From Chinchilla lanigera (lineage: Eukaryota; Chordata; Mammalia; Rodentia; Chinchillidae), in assembly GCF_000276665.1 (NCBI RefSeq), contig NW_004955418.1, positions 5,183,714 to 5,247,713 on the forward strand: a DNA stretch of 64,000 nt. The letters run 5' to 3'. The notes below the pieces were generated by a model, which saw only the letters and a list, made by a program, of their open reading frames with translations, did not search any database and had not been told where the DNA came from. Positions 44,071-56,265 of the stretch are shown one piece after another; positions within the stretch are counted from its first letter, which is position 1; every line of letters starts with the position of its first letter. A program made the translations under genes and the position numbers.

Positions 44071-45489
44071 ATCTGATGACGGAAAAATAAAAGAGTGTGG
44101 AGGGGGGGAGAAAAGGGGAAAAAAACACTTGAAATGTGTTAGGTACATGAACCAATTCCCTACAGTGAATGTTATCACCATGTACTGCAAATATGTCCTA
44201 ATAAAAGTCAAAATTGCAAATAAAAATTAAACATACTTTACCACAGGAAAAAAATATAATGGTTGGAAGTTATTGTTTATCAATAAAAATCTTGATCTTA
44301 CTTTAAGCTCTTGAACTCCCTAACAAAGACATGACCTTTGTGTCAGTTTCATATTCCAAATTCTTCTAAGAAGAACAAAAATGTCTTCAAAATCTAGTCG
44401 TTATTTCTTAGCTGTCAAAAATGCCTTTTCTCTCTGGTGGTAGAGAAATATTATATTGCACTGCTTTGTTTCAAAGTAATCTGTCAACAGTCTCAAATAT
44501 CTGCAAGTCCTGATAGATCTTAAATGCTGATAAGTGACTCATTCTTACCTTCCAGTGTAAACTGAGTCTGTTTTTGTGTCATCCAGGAAGATCACGAAAG
44601 TTTTCTTAGCATCACTGACAGTAAACACTCAGAAGCATCACATCCAGTTCTTTTTCTTTCTCTCTTTGACAAAAGATGCAAATATCCCCTCCTAAAAAAT
44701 AGATACTCTCTAGATTCAACTCTTTGTCAAACAGTTCTCCTCATCATGAAGGAATAACCTTTCTATCCACAGGATCTTTTTTAAAAATTTGTCTTTATTG
44801 TGAAAGAGGCACTGTCTCTGCCTGGACTTTCCAAAAAGCATTGCTTTTGGGTGCTCCCTCCCTATTTTCATGGAATTTAAAGCATCCCTTTCCCACTGAT
44901 AGACCAAACAGCCATCTGGACTACATAGTAGAGAGCAGTTTATTAAAGAGAAGGTTTTAAAAGGGAACTACAAGAGCCCATTGTATTCTTTACATTGCAA
45001 GTGTAAAGACACCAAATGTCAATGAATTAATTTTTGTATGATCCTGAGCATCTCTTTGTTGGATGAAACATAAGCTAAACAATTATTTATGAAGTTAAAC
45101 TCCTCATACCTAGGAAGCCTAGAAAGGCTAGGACATGCTGGATAATTTATTTAATACATTTTCCATAATTACCGGGAATACCAATAGTTATGACATTTTG
45201 TCAGGATACCCTACTATAAGAAGAGCAGCTGTCTCCCTCATAGTCCCCTTTATGCCATTATCCTCTATCCAACAGTGGTTCCGAAAATTCACTTATATAT
45301 TTATTCAGCCATCAAAAATATTGATGGAGGATTTTCTATTTGCCTTCTTAATGTTAGAGAATATTCAAGTAAGTTTAAGAAAAGGCCCTGGCTTTCCAGG
45401 TCCCCGTGCTGTTACAGAAACAATAAGATGTGGTCTAAGCCCCCACACTAGAAAGCCATTTGAGTAGAAAAGGAAAGGGAAGTATGCAT
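44071..45489. other. Intergenic, nothing recognised
   Basis: No repeat family or coding frame supported. The 110-codon frame at 45135-45467 matches no protein I recognise. Confidence 0.4.
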
Positions 45490-45615
45490 TGATCATCTAA
45501 GTGCGTTCACATGTGAGCGCTTATGATTCTTGGAGCAGTTCTCCCCTGGGAATATCATTCTCATTTTTTTCATGCACAAAAAGAAGGAACATGCTTAAGG
45601 TCATGGGATTTTAAA
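45490..45615 (-). repeat. MIR SINE fragment
   Basis: 'ggagcagttctcccctgggaatatcattctcattttttt', 'aaggaacatgcttaaggtca' form a diverged antisense MIR core. Confidence 0.5.
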
Positions 45616-45679
45616 GTGCATCTGAGCCTGAAGGTCATGGTCTAAGAGGAACATAGTCTTAAACTTTCAGGAAAGGAAA

Positions 45680-46080
45680 AGGTCGCGTCATGCTGAAATG
45701 GTCAGGGACACCAAGGCTGGGAAGAAAAGTGAGCTTGAAGAGAAAGTGTTCTCGGGGTAAAGGGAAGAACTTCGTTGCGAATTAGCAAGGAGACATGCAG
45801 ATTAATGGTGGAAGATGAAGCGAGAACCAGCACCTGGGGAACTGAGGGGTGCGACAGTGTCGTGATGACTGCGGAGGCTGCGCTTTATCTGTAACCCGCG
45901 GCACGGCTGGGCCCTCTCATGGAGGGCATCGGCAATCAATAAATTTTCCAGTGAGTGCAAAATGTTTGACAGAGGAAAGAGATGTAAGTTATTTCTTCAT
46001 TCTCAATGAACACTATAATCCTGGTTTCTCCATTGACCTGAGAAGCTGCCAACCATGTGATCTGCGGTGAACATGTTCAT
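45680..46080. promoter_or_regulatory. Candidate regulatory element with CpG cluster
   Basis: About a dozen CpGs (including CGCG and CCGCGG) lie in 250 bases far from any gene, in non-repetitive sequence. CAATCAATAAA and related A/T-rich homeodomain-like words follow. This suggests constraint or low methylation. It is an inference from composition. Confidence 0.3.
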
Positions 46081-46534
46081 TCCTCCCTGTGCCACATTCG
46101 GAGTTCTTTCAGAACTCTCAGGTGAGGTGTCTTGGAAAAGTGCTTCTGTATCTAGCAAGAGAAGGACAGCAGGGCAAGAAAGCGGGGAGACATGGAGGGT
46201 TCAAACTCATTCCCCCCTCACCCTAGTAAGCTCAACATTTTGTGTATTCTGTTTTATTGTACGACAAAGCAAATGCCTGTTCTGGGGCAGGGAATGGGGG
46301 AGAGAAGAAAGGTTGTTGTCATTGCTATTTCATAAATATGCCACACAAATTCATTCTTAATAAAAGTTCCAGAAAACCCTGATGGGAGAGGATGGAGGGG
46401 ATTAACTAGCTTGGAAGGGAATGGCATCATTGATGCTATTTTGCAGCACATTTTTAAAGGCTGAGGTAAGAATTAGTTCAGTGTTTAAGATACGCCTGAG
46501 TGCCCAAGCCCCACACCCACCATTTTCTGGTTCT

Positions 46535-46650
46535 CCTTGTTCGTTGTACATTAGAATCACCTGGAGAATTTTGAAAAAATATAGCCATGTCTAGACTCTA
46601 CTCCCTCATGCAAAGAAAATTGGAATTAACTGATCTGGGGCATTTGCCCC
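46535..46650. mobile_element. MER5-type hAT-Charlie fossil
   Basis: 'gtacattagaatcacctggagaattttgaaaaaatatagcc' is the well-known MER5 half-element, followed by 'ctgatctggggcattt'. Confidence 0.75.
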
Positions 46651-48390
46651 CCTAATTGATTACAGAGGAGAACACACATGGAATTTGGTCTACAGTTAGA
46701 CAAATGGATCCAGTTTTTAAAGCTAAAATGCCACAAAAGTACAGATGTACGTATTTTGACCTTCAAGCAGTGAGTTGAGCATCTTCTGGATTACAGGAAA
46801 CTCGGAGGCTTAACAGAAATAGGAATGTTTACTAAAACTATCTTTAAAATATACTTTGAACTATATTTTTGGAGGAACAGTTTGACAGGAGCTTCAATAT
46901 TGAATTAGGTTTTCTTTCTTTGTAAGCTGTGTTGAAACACTGCGTTGATAATGCACAGCAATGAACTCTGGAAGGGCTATGCACCATGAGATTCCCCCTT
47001 TGAGAATTCTCTCATGGATATGACCTGCAAGCCTGTTGTAGAAGAACAGGATTATATAAAAGACCATCCAGAGGGCTGTTCTTGGTCCTGTTATTAAGTA
47101 TGGAGCAGGTAGGAGAGGGAGCACACAAGGAATTCTGACAGCACAGAATGTCTAAAGGCAAAATCTGGTCTTGTGTAGTGTTTCTGAATAAAAATCCTCT
47201 GCATGGAAAAACACCAGGAAATACCAAGGAGTCAAACCCAGAGGAGAAACAAGTTAGGCAAATAGAACCAAGGATTTAAGACATGCTTAATTTTCCCTCT
47301 CTCCATTAAACTGCTTCAGAAACACAGGTAAGAGAGAGATCAGGAATTTTATTGATATGAAAAGTGTGATTTTGGTAAACATGTAAGCAATTAAACATGC
47401 AAGATATAATTTTATTGTTGTTATTCATTTCCGGCATTCTTTCTAGGAGAAATGATGACACACTAAAATTTAACTTCTGGAACCAGGTTTTGGAAGCTAA
47501 AATTTAAATTCTTATTGGTTATTGACAAGAAGCAAACAAAATCTTAACAAAGCAGTGAAAACTCACATCTCTAACTAGTATTAGGCCCCAAAAATATTGT
47601 TATTATTTTCATTCTCTAATTTCAGGAAGAATATGAAAACTGAGTGAATAAATTCTATTTGTCAATTCAGCTTGGTAGAAAGATTTTAGCATTTGGAAAT
47701 GTAGGCACACAAATCAAACATCAGAGAGTCTCAATTCCCCTTATATATATATATATATGTAGAATGACTACTGAAAATTTACCCAGACTCTGCAAAAAGT
47801 TTTGTTACATATATTATCTCATTTAATATGATGCTTTCATGGCTTTGGTCCCCATTTCACAGAAGAAGAACCTGGGAAGTTATTTAACCAAATTCTCTCA
47901 CACAGCATAGGCTGATGCGGTACTGGACCCTGGGCAGTATGATTGTAGATTCAGGAAGAAGCACAGATTGATATGTGAACACTTCCCAAGAGCATTCAAT
48001 GTGCACCAGTAAAAATACACTCCATGGTCCCTCTAGAGCCTGTTCAGAGGATAGGAAAAGCAGGTGTTGGAGCTCCACCATGGTTCACCAGGCTTCACAC
48101 TCTTGGGCCTGGTCATTCCTCACAAGAAGTATCAAACATCCAACTCCTGTCTTCCCTGCAAAGAGTAGCTTCACAGTGACCCAAAGGACAGTCATAGTTG
48201 CAGACAGTGATAGGACCTGAGGCTGCTCCTCTCTACCAATAACTTTATACAGGCAAAGACATTACAGAACCAAGATGCCAGCAGGTGCTGGGTGGGTAGT
48301 CAGCCAGGGTAAGTGGTGCTGGAGGTGACACTCTGCTCCATGGGTATCTCCACACATTTTTCTCTATGTTCTTAAATCTCACTAGTCATC
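46651..48390. other. Intergenic, nothing recognised
   Basis: AT-rich; a short TA run at 47744-47758. No supported gene or repeat. Confidence 0.4.
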
Positions 48391-48795
48391 TCCTTTGGCT
48401 TAGATGTGTAATTTTCCCTCAATGTCTGATATATTCAGAGATGGGTCTTTTGGAAGACATTTGTCTCATGGCTCAGTCCTCTGATGAGTCCATAGCTGAA
48501 CATGCTATCAGAGATCATGGGAAAATGGTAGGTCACTGGGGATATGACCCTGAGGAGTATATTCTTGTCCCCGGATCCTTCTGCTCTCTTTGGGCTCTCT
48601 TCTACTCTCTTTCTGTGCTTCCTGGCTGCCACAGGTTGAGCAGCTTTCTTCCGCCACACCTTCCCAACATGCAGCTCCTGCCTTGGATCCATCTAACCAT
48701 GGACCTCTGCACCATTAGCCAAGATGAATCCTTTTTTAATTTAAATTGTGTACGTCAGTTACTCTGTCCCAGCAGGGAAAAAGTGACTAATATAT
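48391..48795 (+). mobile_element. ORR1-like MaLR LTR
   Basis: 'ttggcttagatgtgtaattttccctcaatg', 'tgggtcttttggaagac', 'tttctgtgcttcctggctgccacaggttgagcagctttcttccgcc', 'accatggacctctgcacc' and the terminal 'cagggaaaaagtgactaatat' are a MaLR LTR in forward direction. The 165-codon open frame across it is not a gene. Confidence 0.82.
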
Positions 48796-48857
48796 CAATA
48801 TTCACACTGAAAGAATGTTTCCAGAGAGATGACAATGATTATGCCCTGCTTAATGCT

Positions 48858-49130
48858 TACTAAGTATGGGCGCTGTCCCAGGCACTTCTTTCACCCTTTG
48901 AGGCAGGCATAGGCTCACCAGCTCATTCCCACCTACACAGGGTTTTCCTTGACATAGCACTGTAAGTCCTACATCCCAGGTAAACTGGGGTGATTGGTCA
49001 TCTTGGGTAGGTACAATTACAGAGGAAGGTTAACAGAAGCCCAAAGAAGTTTAGGCAACTTTCTCAAGAACACAGTGTTATCATGCGCTGGGCCAGTATC
49101 TGAAACAAGGTGATCTGGCTCCAGAGCCTC
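48858..49130 (-). repeat. MIR SINE
   Basis: Antisense MIR: 'tactaagtatgggcgctgtcccaggcac', 'ttaacagaagcccaaagaagtttaggcaac', 'tatctgaaacaaggtgatctggctcca'. The central part is disrupted. Confidence 0.6.
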
Positions 49131-49284
49131 TCTTCTTCACCAGTAGCATAGGAAGGGCTCTTTCTTGAGAGCAGGAAAACCTTAATGATGGATTAATAAC
49201 AATGGTGATAATATCATCTCAGACACTTCAGCTGGGAAATTAGAAAAGGGAAGGCATCATTGGAAACTGCCAAGAAGGCCCTTT

Positions 49285-49450
49285 GTTGACATCATTTCAT
49301 TGAACCTTTACAACAACCTTGCATATTAGGTGTTAGTATTTGTTATTCCCATTCTACGGATGAACCAACAGAGGCTCAGGAATGTTAGAAATCTTGTTTA
49401 AGACCTAGAGATGGATTTAGAATCTGACTTTTCCTGTCTCTGAAAGCACT
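49285..49450 (-). repeat. MIR SINE
   Basis: Antisense MIR: 'catttcattgaacctttacaacaaccttgc', 'ttcccattctacggatgaaccaacagaggctcaggaatgtta'. Confidence 0.75.
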
Positions 49451-52046
49451 GATTACATCAGTACATCTGGCTACCTCTACCAATAACTTACAGGGTAAGG
49501 CACTTTACAGTTTACAAAGCCTCAACTCCTTTCATCCGCAGGCAGCTACTGGGGCTGGCACATCAGTGCTAACATCCTCAATTACACTGGAAGACACGGA
49601 AGACCTGACGGGATGTGTGTTTTCCGATGTCACTGAGAAACCATGGGGCTGAACTAGAAGTCGGAGTTTCTGACAAATTTATGTTATTCTTTCTCCTTAA
49701 CCTTATTAAAATGTATTTCATAAGTTTTCCATGAACCTCCATGAGAAAAGGAAATAAGTAATGCATGGAGTAAGCAAAGATGCACTCCACTCTAGGAATG
49801 AAAGAATGACAGAATGAGTAGGCTGGGAAGCAATTAAGCATAAGAACTATACAGGCAAATAGGGGCCACAAGGGAACAGGTCTAGGCCTTCTGACATTTC
49901 AGCAGATACCTGAGCAAACAGTACGTACTGTGTAAAAATCTCTTCTGCCTCAAACTCATTCATTCACTCACAAATGCTTAATGAATATTTAATGTGCCCC
50001 AAGGAAGGGGAGACATGCAAGAGTGAGCAGTATAGATAGAGAACAGCTACAGACTCTGAGCTCATGGCAGCGTGGGGACTCACTGCCCCTGCTTATCATT
50101 CATACCAATCCTAGCTCTTCCCTCACTAACTGAGGTGGGGACAGCTAGTTTATCCAGGCTTTGTCAATTCATGGGATAAATGCTTCATGAAGGTAAGCTG
50201 CAAAGGTGATGTCACCTTTTTTGACTGACAAAATTTCTGAACACTTAACAATCCGGTCTCCGGGCTCAGCACATCCCTGAAACCATCTGCCACCCACTTT
50301 CCTTCCCCTCATATGGTTCACAGCAGGAATTATTCCTTACACGTTATAAAGCATTTCAGGGAACTGTGAACAAAATTAGGAAGGTATCATCAAAGTTGAG
50401 AAACTGCATACTGTGGTTGGGTTTTAGCCCAGAGTGACAGGACAGAGGACAGGGGAATCCAAAGCCCCTTTACAGGGAGGTCTAAAGGGAAAATTCTCTG
50501 GATCAATTAAGTTTAGTAGCATTTATTGGAGCAATGCAAAACAAAATTGGTTTGAGAATCTGTCATCTCTCAGAACCAGATGACAGTCTGAGACATTCCA
50601 CCAATAAGATCGGACAGCATTTATAGAAAAATGGAGGTGAAACGTGAAAAGTAACTTCATTGGCTCCAAGCTAGTCTATCACCCATTCAATTGGTTACAG
50701 CTTAGTTAGTTTATGGCTTACAGCTTCATTAATAGCTACAAAGCTTCTTGCAACCAACTAAAGCTCAGTTGCTGTGATTAAGCAACACTTTGGTTTGTTC
50801 TTTTGGGCCCACAGGTGCCCAATTCAAGTCAAGACTCCCCCGCACCCCTACACACACACAAATTTATTTAACAGAAGAAAATCCAGAGCACAGTTCAGAG
50901 CCTGCTATACACCTGGACATATCCTTCCCAACTCCAGGAGGTGGACTCCAGTAAATCTCGCCCCCCACAACCATGGCTTGGATGTATTCTTCCCGGCCCA
51001 TTTTATCATGGAAGATTCTTCCATCAGCAATGAAGCACAGTGACCTATGAATGAAGATCAATGGACCACACTTGTCTGCATTGCACTGAGAACACATACT
51101 TAAAATGGTTAATAATTGGTTTGGACAGAGAGAAGGAGCTGGGTTCAGTAGGTGAGAAACTTACTGGAAAGAACTTCTATGGGAGCCCAGAGAGCAGAGC
51201 AGAGCCCCATTAAAGTCTCAAGAATCTTTCACATTGCCTGGGGCTGGTGAAATAGGAACACTTTGAGCTACCAACAGATAGAGAGTAGTAATGGTAATAA
51301 GAGCAGTTTAAAAAGTGGAGTGAGGTAACTTGGAAGGATTTCTTGCCTCCTATCTAATAACCCTGCAAAAGACATTTGACAGCAAATAAGAGTTTACAGC
51401 TGTTACGGCTTCCCATAGAGATTAAAGGCTAGTCTTGGCAATACTCTGCAGTATTTAGCAGCATGTGTGAAATTACTCATGGAAATGCTTCTCATTCTGT
51501 GCATCTTATTTATTTTTTTAACCACGGTATGAGACTGAATTCTTTGTAGATGTAGTAAAGTGAACCACCAGATTGCTTTTCAGTGATAAAACAAAAATTT
51601 CTGCCCACCTAAGGAAAAAAATTACAAGTGATGTTTTGTACCACATAAAAGTTGTACTACGTGAAGGCCTATTCAATTAGAAATTACTATGTGAAGCCTG
51701 AGGGCATTTGATAATCAGAAAATGCTGTAAATTCATAATGAGAAATTGGTCAAATGAGTTGGTGGGGATAATATATTTAATAATTTTATTAACAGAGGGA
51801 GTATAAATAAGACTCACTACAGTACTTTAAAACTTTTACTTATAGATAAATGACAAATAAACACCCTGGAAGCAACTAGACATAGGCTGGTCCACTCCAG
51901 GATGATTCCATGTCTCTAACAGATTGTCATTATCTATTTGCCAATAACGTTCACATGCTTTAACTGTTAAATACAATTAACAATACACATAGGCTCTTCG
52001 GCAACAAACTGTAGGAAGTTGTAGGGGCAACCCTCGAGGACCTCTA
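49451..52046. other. Intergenic, mostly unassigned
   Basis: A weak L2-like scrap may lie at 49960-50070. The block 50470-50830 has the look of an old LTR but I cannot name it. An unexplained open frame runs on the minus strand at 50864-51097 (see findings). Confidence 0.35.
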
Positions 52047-52190
52047 AAACAAATAATAAAAATAAATATAAATAAATTATTAATTAAACTTATATTTAAT
52101 TGTTAAAACTATTCTATTATTTTATTATGAAAATAATAGGTTAATTATTAATTTAAATTTAACTATTAAAAATAAATAATGAATACTAAA
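52047..52190. repeat. Extreme AT-rich tract
   Basis: About 145 bases with almost no G or C, built from AATAAATA, TTAATTAA and TATTTAA words. Low-complexity; potentially unwinding or matrix-attachment prone. Confidence 0.85.
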
Positions 52191-52385
52191 TTGCTTTGGA
52201 CAACCATACATTTGGGGCTATCTCAATGCATAGCCCTATTTTGTAATTCTTGCTTATAGAACTCTCTCCTTTATTTTTCTTCCACCTATCCTTGGAATTA
52301 CAGTTTGACAACGTAACACATGGACATCAAGATTCAGTAGCTGCTACTGTAAGAAACTAGATTTTTCTCGTCTTTAAAAGTTTAT

Positions 52386-52469
52386 AGCCGGGGATATAGC
52401 TCGTCAGCACAGTGCCTGCCTGGCAAGTGCAAGGTTGTGAGTTCAATTCTTGGTCCAAAAAAAAAATTA
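52386..52469 (+). mobile_element. ID SINE
   Basis: 'agccggggatatagctcgtcagcacagtgcctgcctggcaagtgcaagg' and 'gagttcaattcttggtcc' with an A tail. Confidence 0.9.
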
Positions 52470-52548
52470 TTAACATACCATTCCCACCTCTTATCTCAAA
52501 TCACACTGAGTTGTAATACTCAGAATCCAAATCCCTAATTAAGATTGG

Positions 52549-52735
52549 AGCAGCTGGACATGGTACCACACGCTAATACCCTAGGAGGCTGAGGTAGGAG
52601 GATAGCCAAGTCGGAGCCCAGCCTGGGCAACTTGGTGACTTAGGGAGACCTCGTCTCAGAATAAAAAGTTCAAAGGGCTGGGATATAGCTCAGTGTGAAG
52701 GGCCTGCGTTCCATCTTTAATACCGTAAAGGGGAG
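52549..52735 (+). mobile_element. B1+ID composite SINE
   Basis: Forward B1 ('agctggacatggtaccacacgctaataccc' to 'cctcgtctcagaataaaa') followed by a shortened ID ('gctgggatatagctcagtgtgaagggcctgcgttcc'). Confidence 0.83.
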
Positions 52736-53107
52736 GAGCACAGCATCAAAAAACCAGAGACCAGCAAAAAACACATTACCTGTAGAACCCAATTTGACAT
52801 TTTTCCTATCACTATGGAACTTTTTGAAAAATGAAAAAAATTAAAGCTTCTGGGCATCAGTTTAATTATTTTGAGTTCATCTGCTATGGCATTCTTCAGC
52901 CTTGTGTATCACATTTTACATAATTGAAATTATAGCATATGTTAGAATTTGTATTATGTATTTTTATGAATGTCTTGTAGTGGTTATTCACTTATTTTCC
53001 ATGATTCAGGTAATGTCAAAAAGAGTGGCTGGCGTATAGTCGATGTTATAAATACTTTAATAAAGGATAGCTAGAATATTGTAGTGCCTGGAGCTCCCTA
53101 GAAGACA

Positions 53108-53310
53108 GGATATGCCAGATGTGGTGGCACAATCTATAATCTCAGAACTTTGGGAAGCTGAGGCAGGAGGATTGCAGGTTAAGTCCCATCTGGGCCACTT
53201 AGACTCTGCCTCAGTATAAAATATAAAAAGGAGCTGGGAACACAGCTCAGCGGTAGAGCTCCAGGGGGCTCTATCCCGAGTACCCCCGAAGCAATGACAG
53301 CAACAGAACA
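53108..53310 (+). mobile_element. B1+ID composite SINE
   Basis: Forward B1 ('atgccagatgtggtggcacaatctataatctcag' to 'actctgcctcagtataaaat') then ID remnant ('ggagctgggaacacagctcagcggtagagctcc'). Third forward dimer in the window. The minus-strand frames here are not genes. Confidence 0.83.
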
Positions 53311-53682
53311 ACAGCATTTTATGCTAAACTGGGTCCGCTTAGGCTCTAGGTTGGGCAGAACCACAACTGTTACTGGGAGACACCCAGTGAGTTAATAAAT
53401 CACCTCATCCTTTCCCTTCCCCTGAGAGGATGCAGTGGCCACTGCAGCTATAGCCTGGGGTTTATTTTTGAAGACTGTGCCTGCCACTGATCGCCACGGT
53501 TCCAACGGGGCAAGGAGGACGCATGCTTCCTCTGCACTCAGCGCGTGCTGGCCTCTCTTAGTGAGATCAGGCAGCCCACAGCCTGGGCAGTTGCAGGGAT
53601 CCCTGAGGCCAGGGACAGGTGATGGTTAGGTCCTGTAAGGCTTCAGTCTGGTCTAGTGTGGAAAATGAAACTGGGCTTCACC
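53311..53682. other. Intergenic, some CpG
   Basis: A small group of CpGs (53490-53560) in otherwise ordinary DNA; the plus-strand frame at 53435-53629 is not recognised. Confidence 0.35.
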
Positions 53683-53970
53683 TGTGATATGGCTTAGATA
53701 AGCCCCCCTCAAAGTTTCACACGGAAGATGTGCCTCGAGGGTGACAGTACGGGACTGCTGCGGACCTTAAAGAGGCGAAGCGTAATTGAAGGTTCGCGGG
53801 GCTTTAAGGGTCAGGCGCTCGGAGGGGATCGTGAGACCCAGGTTCCTCTCTCCCTCTCTCGCTGCTTCCCTCTCACTCCCTCCATCCTTCTCTTTTTTGC
53901 CTTTCCTCTCCCTCCCTGCCTATGTCCCTTCTCTTCTTTCTTCCCTCCTCCCCTCTTCCCTCTCCATCCT
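53683..53970 (+). mobile_element. MaLR-like LTR fragment with pyrimidine tract
   Basis: 'tgtgatatggcttagataagcccccctcaaag' and 'ggaccttaaagaggcg..' resemble the 5' half of a rodent MaLR LTR. It runs into a C/T tract at 53847-53968 that replaces the usual 'ctctctctc' part. The 3' half is absent. Confidence 0.6.
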
Positions 53971-54399
53971 GGCACTTAATATGAATATTCCTTCTGACAC
54001 AGGTTCCTACCGTTGCCGTCTGCTTGGATTTGAACTTGCAGACTGTGAGCCAAAAACTCTTTCTCAAAGTTCCCTCCGGTATCCTGTTAGCTGACGAATA
54101 CAACCTGAATGGGCCACATTTTCCCATCGCCAACACAACTGTCTCCTGTGAAGTGATCTCCTCAGGAAGCTGCCTACATTTTAAACTACTAGGTTGCAGA
54201 CTTCCTGAGTGCACTAGAATCACGGACACAAGAACAGTCTTGTCCACTTTCTCCCCTTGCCTGGTCCTCAATTAGAGTTACGTACAATAAAATTTTGGTA
54301 AACTATTCTGATCCCTTTGTGTGGAGTAGAGTAGCTCAATGGCACATAAAACACCGTCTTATTGGACTGACCAGATTAATCTTTCTTAGTTATTTAGTG
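53971..54399. other. Intergenic, nothing recognised
   Basis: The 132-codon minus-strand frame at 53873-54271 is mostly the reverse of the C/T tract and is not a gene. Confidence 0.4.
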
Positions 54400-54520
54400 G
54401 GGAGAGTCTGGATTTTGGGTTTAAACAGATCTGAGATCAAATTCCAGGTCGGACCCATAATACTTATGTCATGTGATTGAATTTCTTAGTCCTTCTGTGC
54501 TCTATCTTGGAAGAATGTGT
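54400..54520 (+). repeat. MIR SINE fragment
   Basis: 'gagagtctggattttgggtttaaacagatctgagatcaaattcc' and 'atgtcatgtgattgaatttcttagtcc' keep the forward MIR order. Confidence 0.6.
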
Positions 54521-56104
54521 TGATGAATACAAATAGAATAGAGGTTTATGAGGAGTGAATAAGGTAATAAACACGATCATTTGAAGGAGCAGTAATCGTA
54601 CACAGTAGCATTCAGTCTGAGTTTCCTGCTGCTTTCCAGAGGGCAGCTAAGGCCCTAGGAAGAATACAGCTCCTTATGTGTGGCTCCTGCTCTGCTAGAG
54701 ACTGGGGTCTTTTAGTTTTAAAATAGACAAAGAAATAGTGTTCCACGGCTCTTTCAGAAAATGTAAAGGTTTTCTAGACGTCTTTATTGTCCACTGTCAC
54801 TGCATGATTGTATAAGAGCCATTGGAAGGTTTGTTCATCCTTGCCACTGTGTGTGCAGCTGATCTAAGGGCACACTAGGTCCCCTCGGATGACAGACCCT
54901 AGGCCTTCCTGGTGACTGACTCAGAGAGCAGCCTGACAGTTCCTCCTGCAGAGCTCTGATATCAAGTGATAGAATTCAACCCTAACACAAATTACACCGT
55001 GCTTTCCAGGCAAATGAAACACAAGCTATCAAGGTAGAATCACCAAGCTTGCACCTCACAGCCGTCCTGGATGTGATTGAAACAAGTTCCCTTATAGATT
55101 CTTCTTTCTGGTTCTGACATTTTCTTAGTTTGTTTAAAAGTTTTCTCAAGTAACCAAAAGTAATTGTATTTTTTGGCAACACTGAATCCTTAGGGAGGTA
55201 CTTAAAATACAGCAGCTGATGGCATAGGAAGAGGAGACTTTGCTCGATTATAAATATTCTGCCAGAGATTTAAAAGTATTTTTGTACACCGAAAAATTGT
55301 AACAGAATTATCTTATTTTATGCAGATAACACTTTTCTTTGCCTCCAATACAACATGCAGATAACTCACCAGTCTTCCAAAAGTTCTTCATCAGCCTACT
55401 CTTCTTAGAATAAAGAATATGAAGTTTGAAGAAAATAAGTGATGAATAATAAAACTCAAGATTTTAAGAAAATAAGTGAAAAGGTAAAGCTTGAAAATTT
55501 CTGTGCATACGTCAAGCAAAGTCCACAAATTGTGGTGACAGAAGCCAGGCTTCACTACTCTCTTGGGTTTTATCCTTTGTTTATTTGGTTTGTTTGTTTT
55601 ACTTTTTCCTGATGAAAATTTGATTTTTTTTTACATAAATGTGTTCTCCTTAATAATAAATAGCATACTGACTTTCAAGCTACTGTCTACATAACCATCT
55701 CTCAATTTGGGTGTCCTTTCCTATCTCAGTAACAAGACTAATACAGGCCCTTTCACATGTAACTAATATTTATTAACTTTTTGAAGCCCAACTTTTGTAT
55801 ACTTGGAACCATAGAATATACATCATTCTTCAACTTGCTTTATTTACTTAATACTATTTTAGATCATTCTCTGTTCATATGTTTAACATGTATTTTATTC
55901 CACGGAGCTCCATTATGGTACTCCTTTCTCTGAATATACTGACTTTTAACTAGATATTCTATTGTAGATAAATCTTTAGGTTGTTTCTAAGTTGCTGTTA
56001 CAGTGCTAAAGTTAACATTCTCCCTTATACTTACTTGCTGGTGTTCTCCTTTCGTTGTCTGGAAGGGTATAAACATTTGAAAATTTCACACTGGTGAAAT
56101 GTTC
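54521..56104. other. Intergenic, nothing recognised
   Basis: AT-rich intergenic DNA. 55740-56080 has a rather L1-like flavour ('ctatttagctttatttact..', 'tccattatggtactcc') but no firm match. Confidence 0.35.
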
Positions 56105-56265
56105 TCCAAAGAGATTGTCCTACAATTTACTATGTGACCTTGAGACTGTTACTTTCTCTTCAGTGCCTGTTTCTACATCTCTAAAATGGGGATAAATAGT
56201 ACCCATCTGGCTGAGTTCTGAGCATGAAGATACGCAAAGTGCTTAAGACAAATACAACATAAGCA
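56105..56265 (+). repeat. MIR SINE
   Basis: 'ttactatgtgaccttgagactgttactttctcttcagtgcctg', 'catctctaaaatggggataaatagtacccatctggctgagttctgagcatgaa', 'caaagtgcttaag' form a forward MIR. Confidence 0.8.

Noticed and set aside
48366..48863. 165-codon open frame
   Set aside because: Lies along a MaLR LTR, which has no genes.
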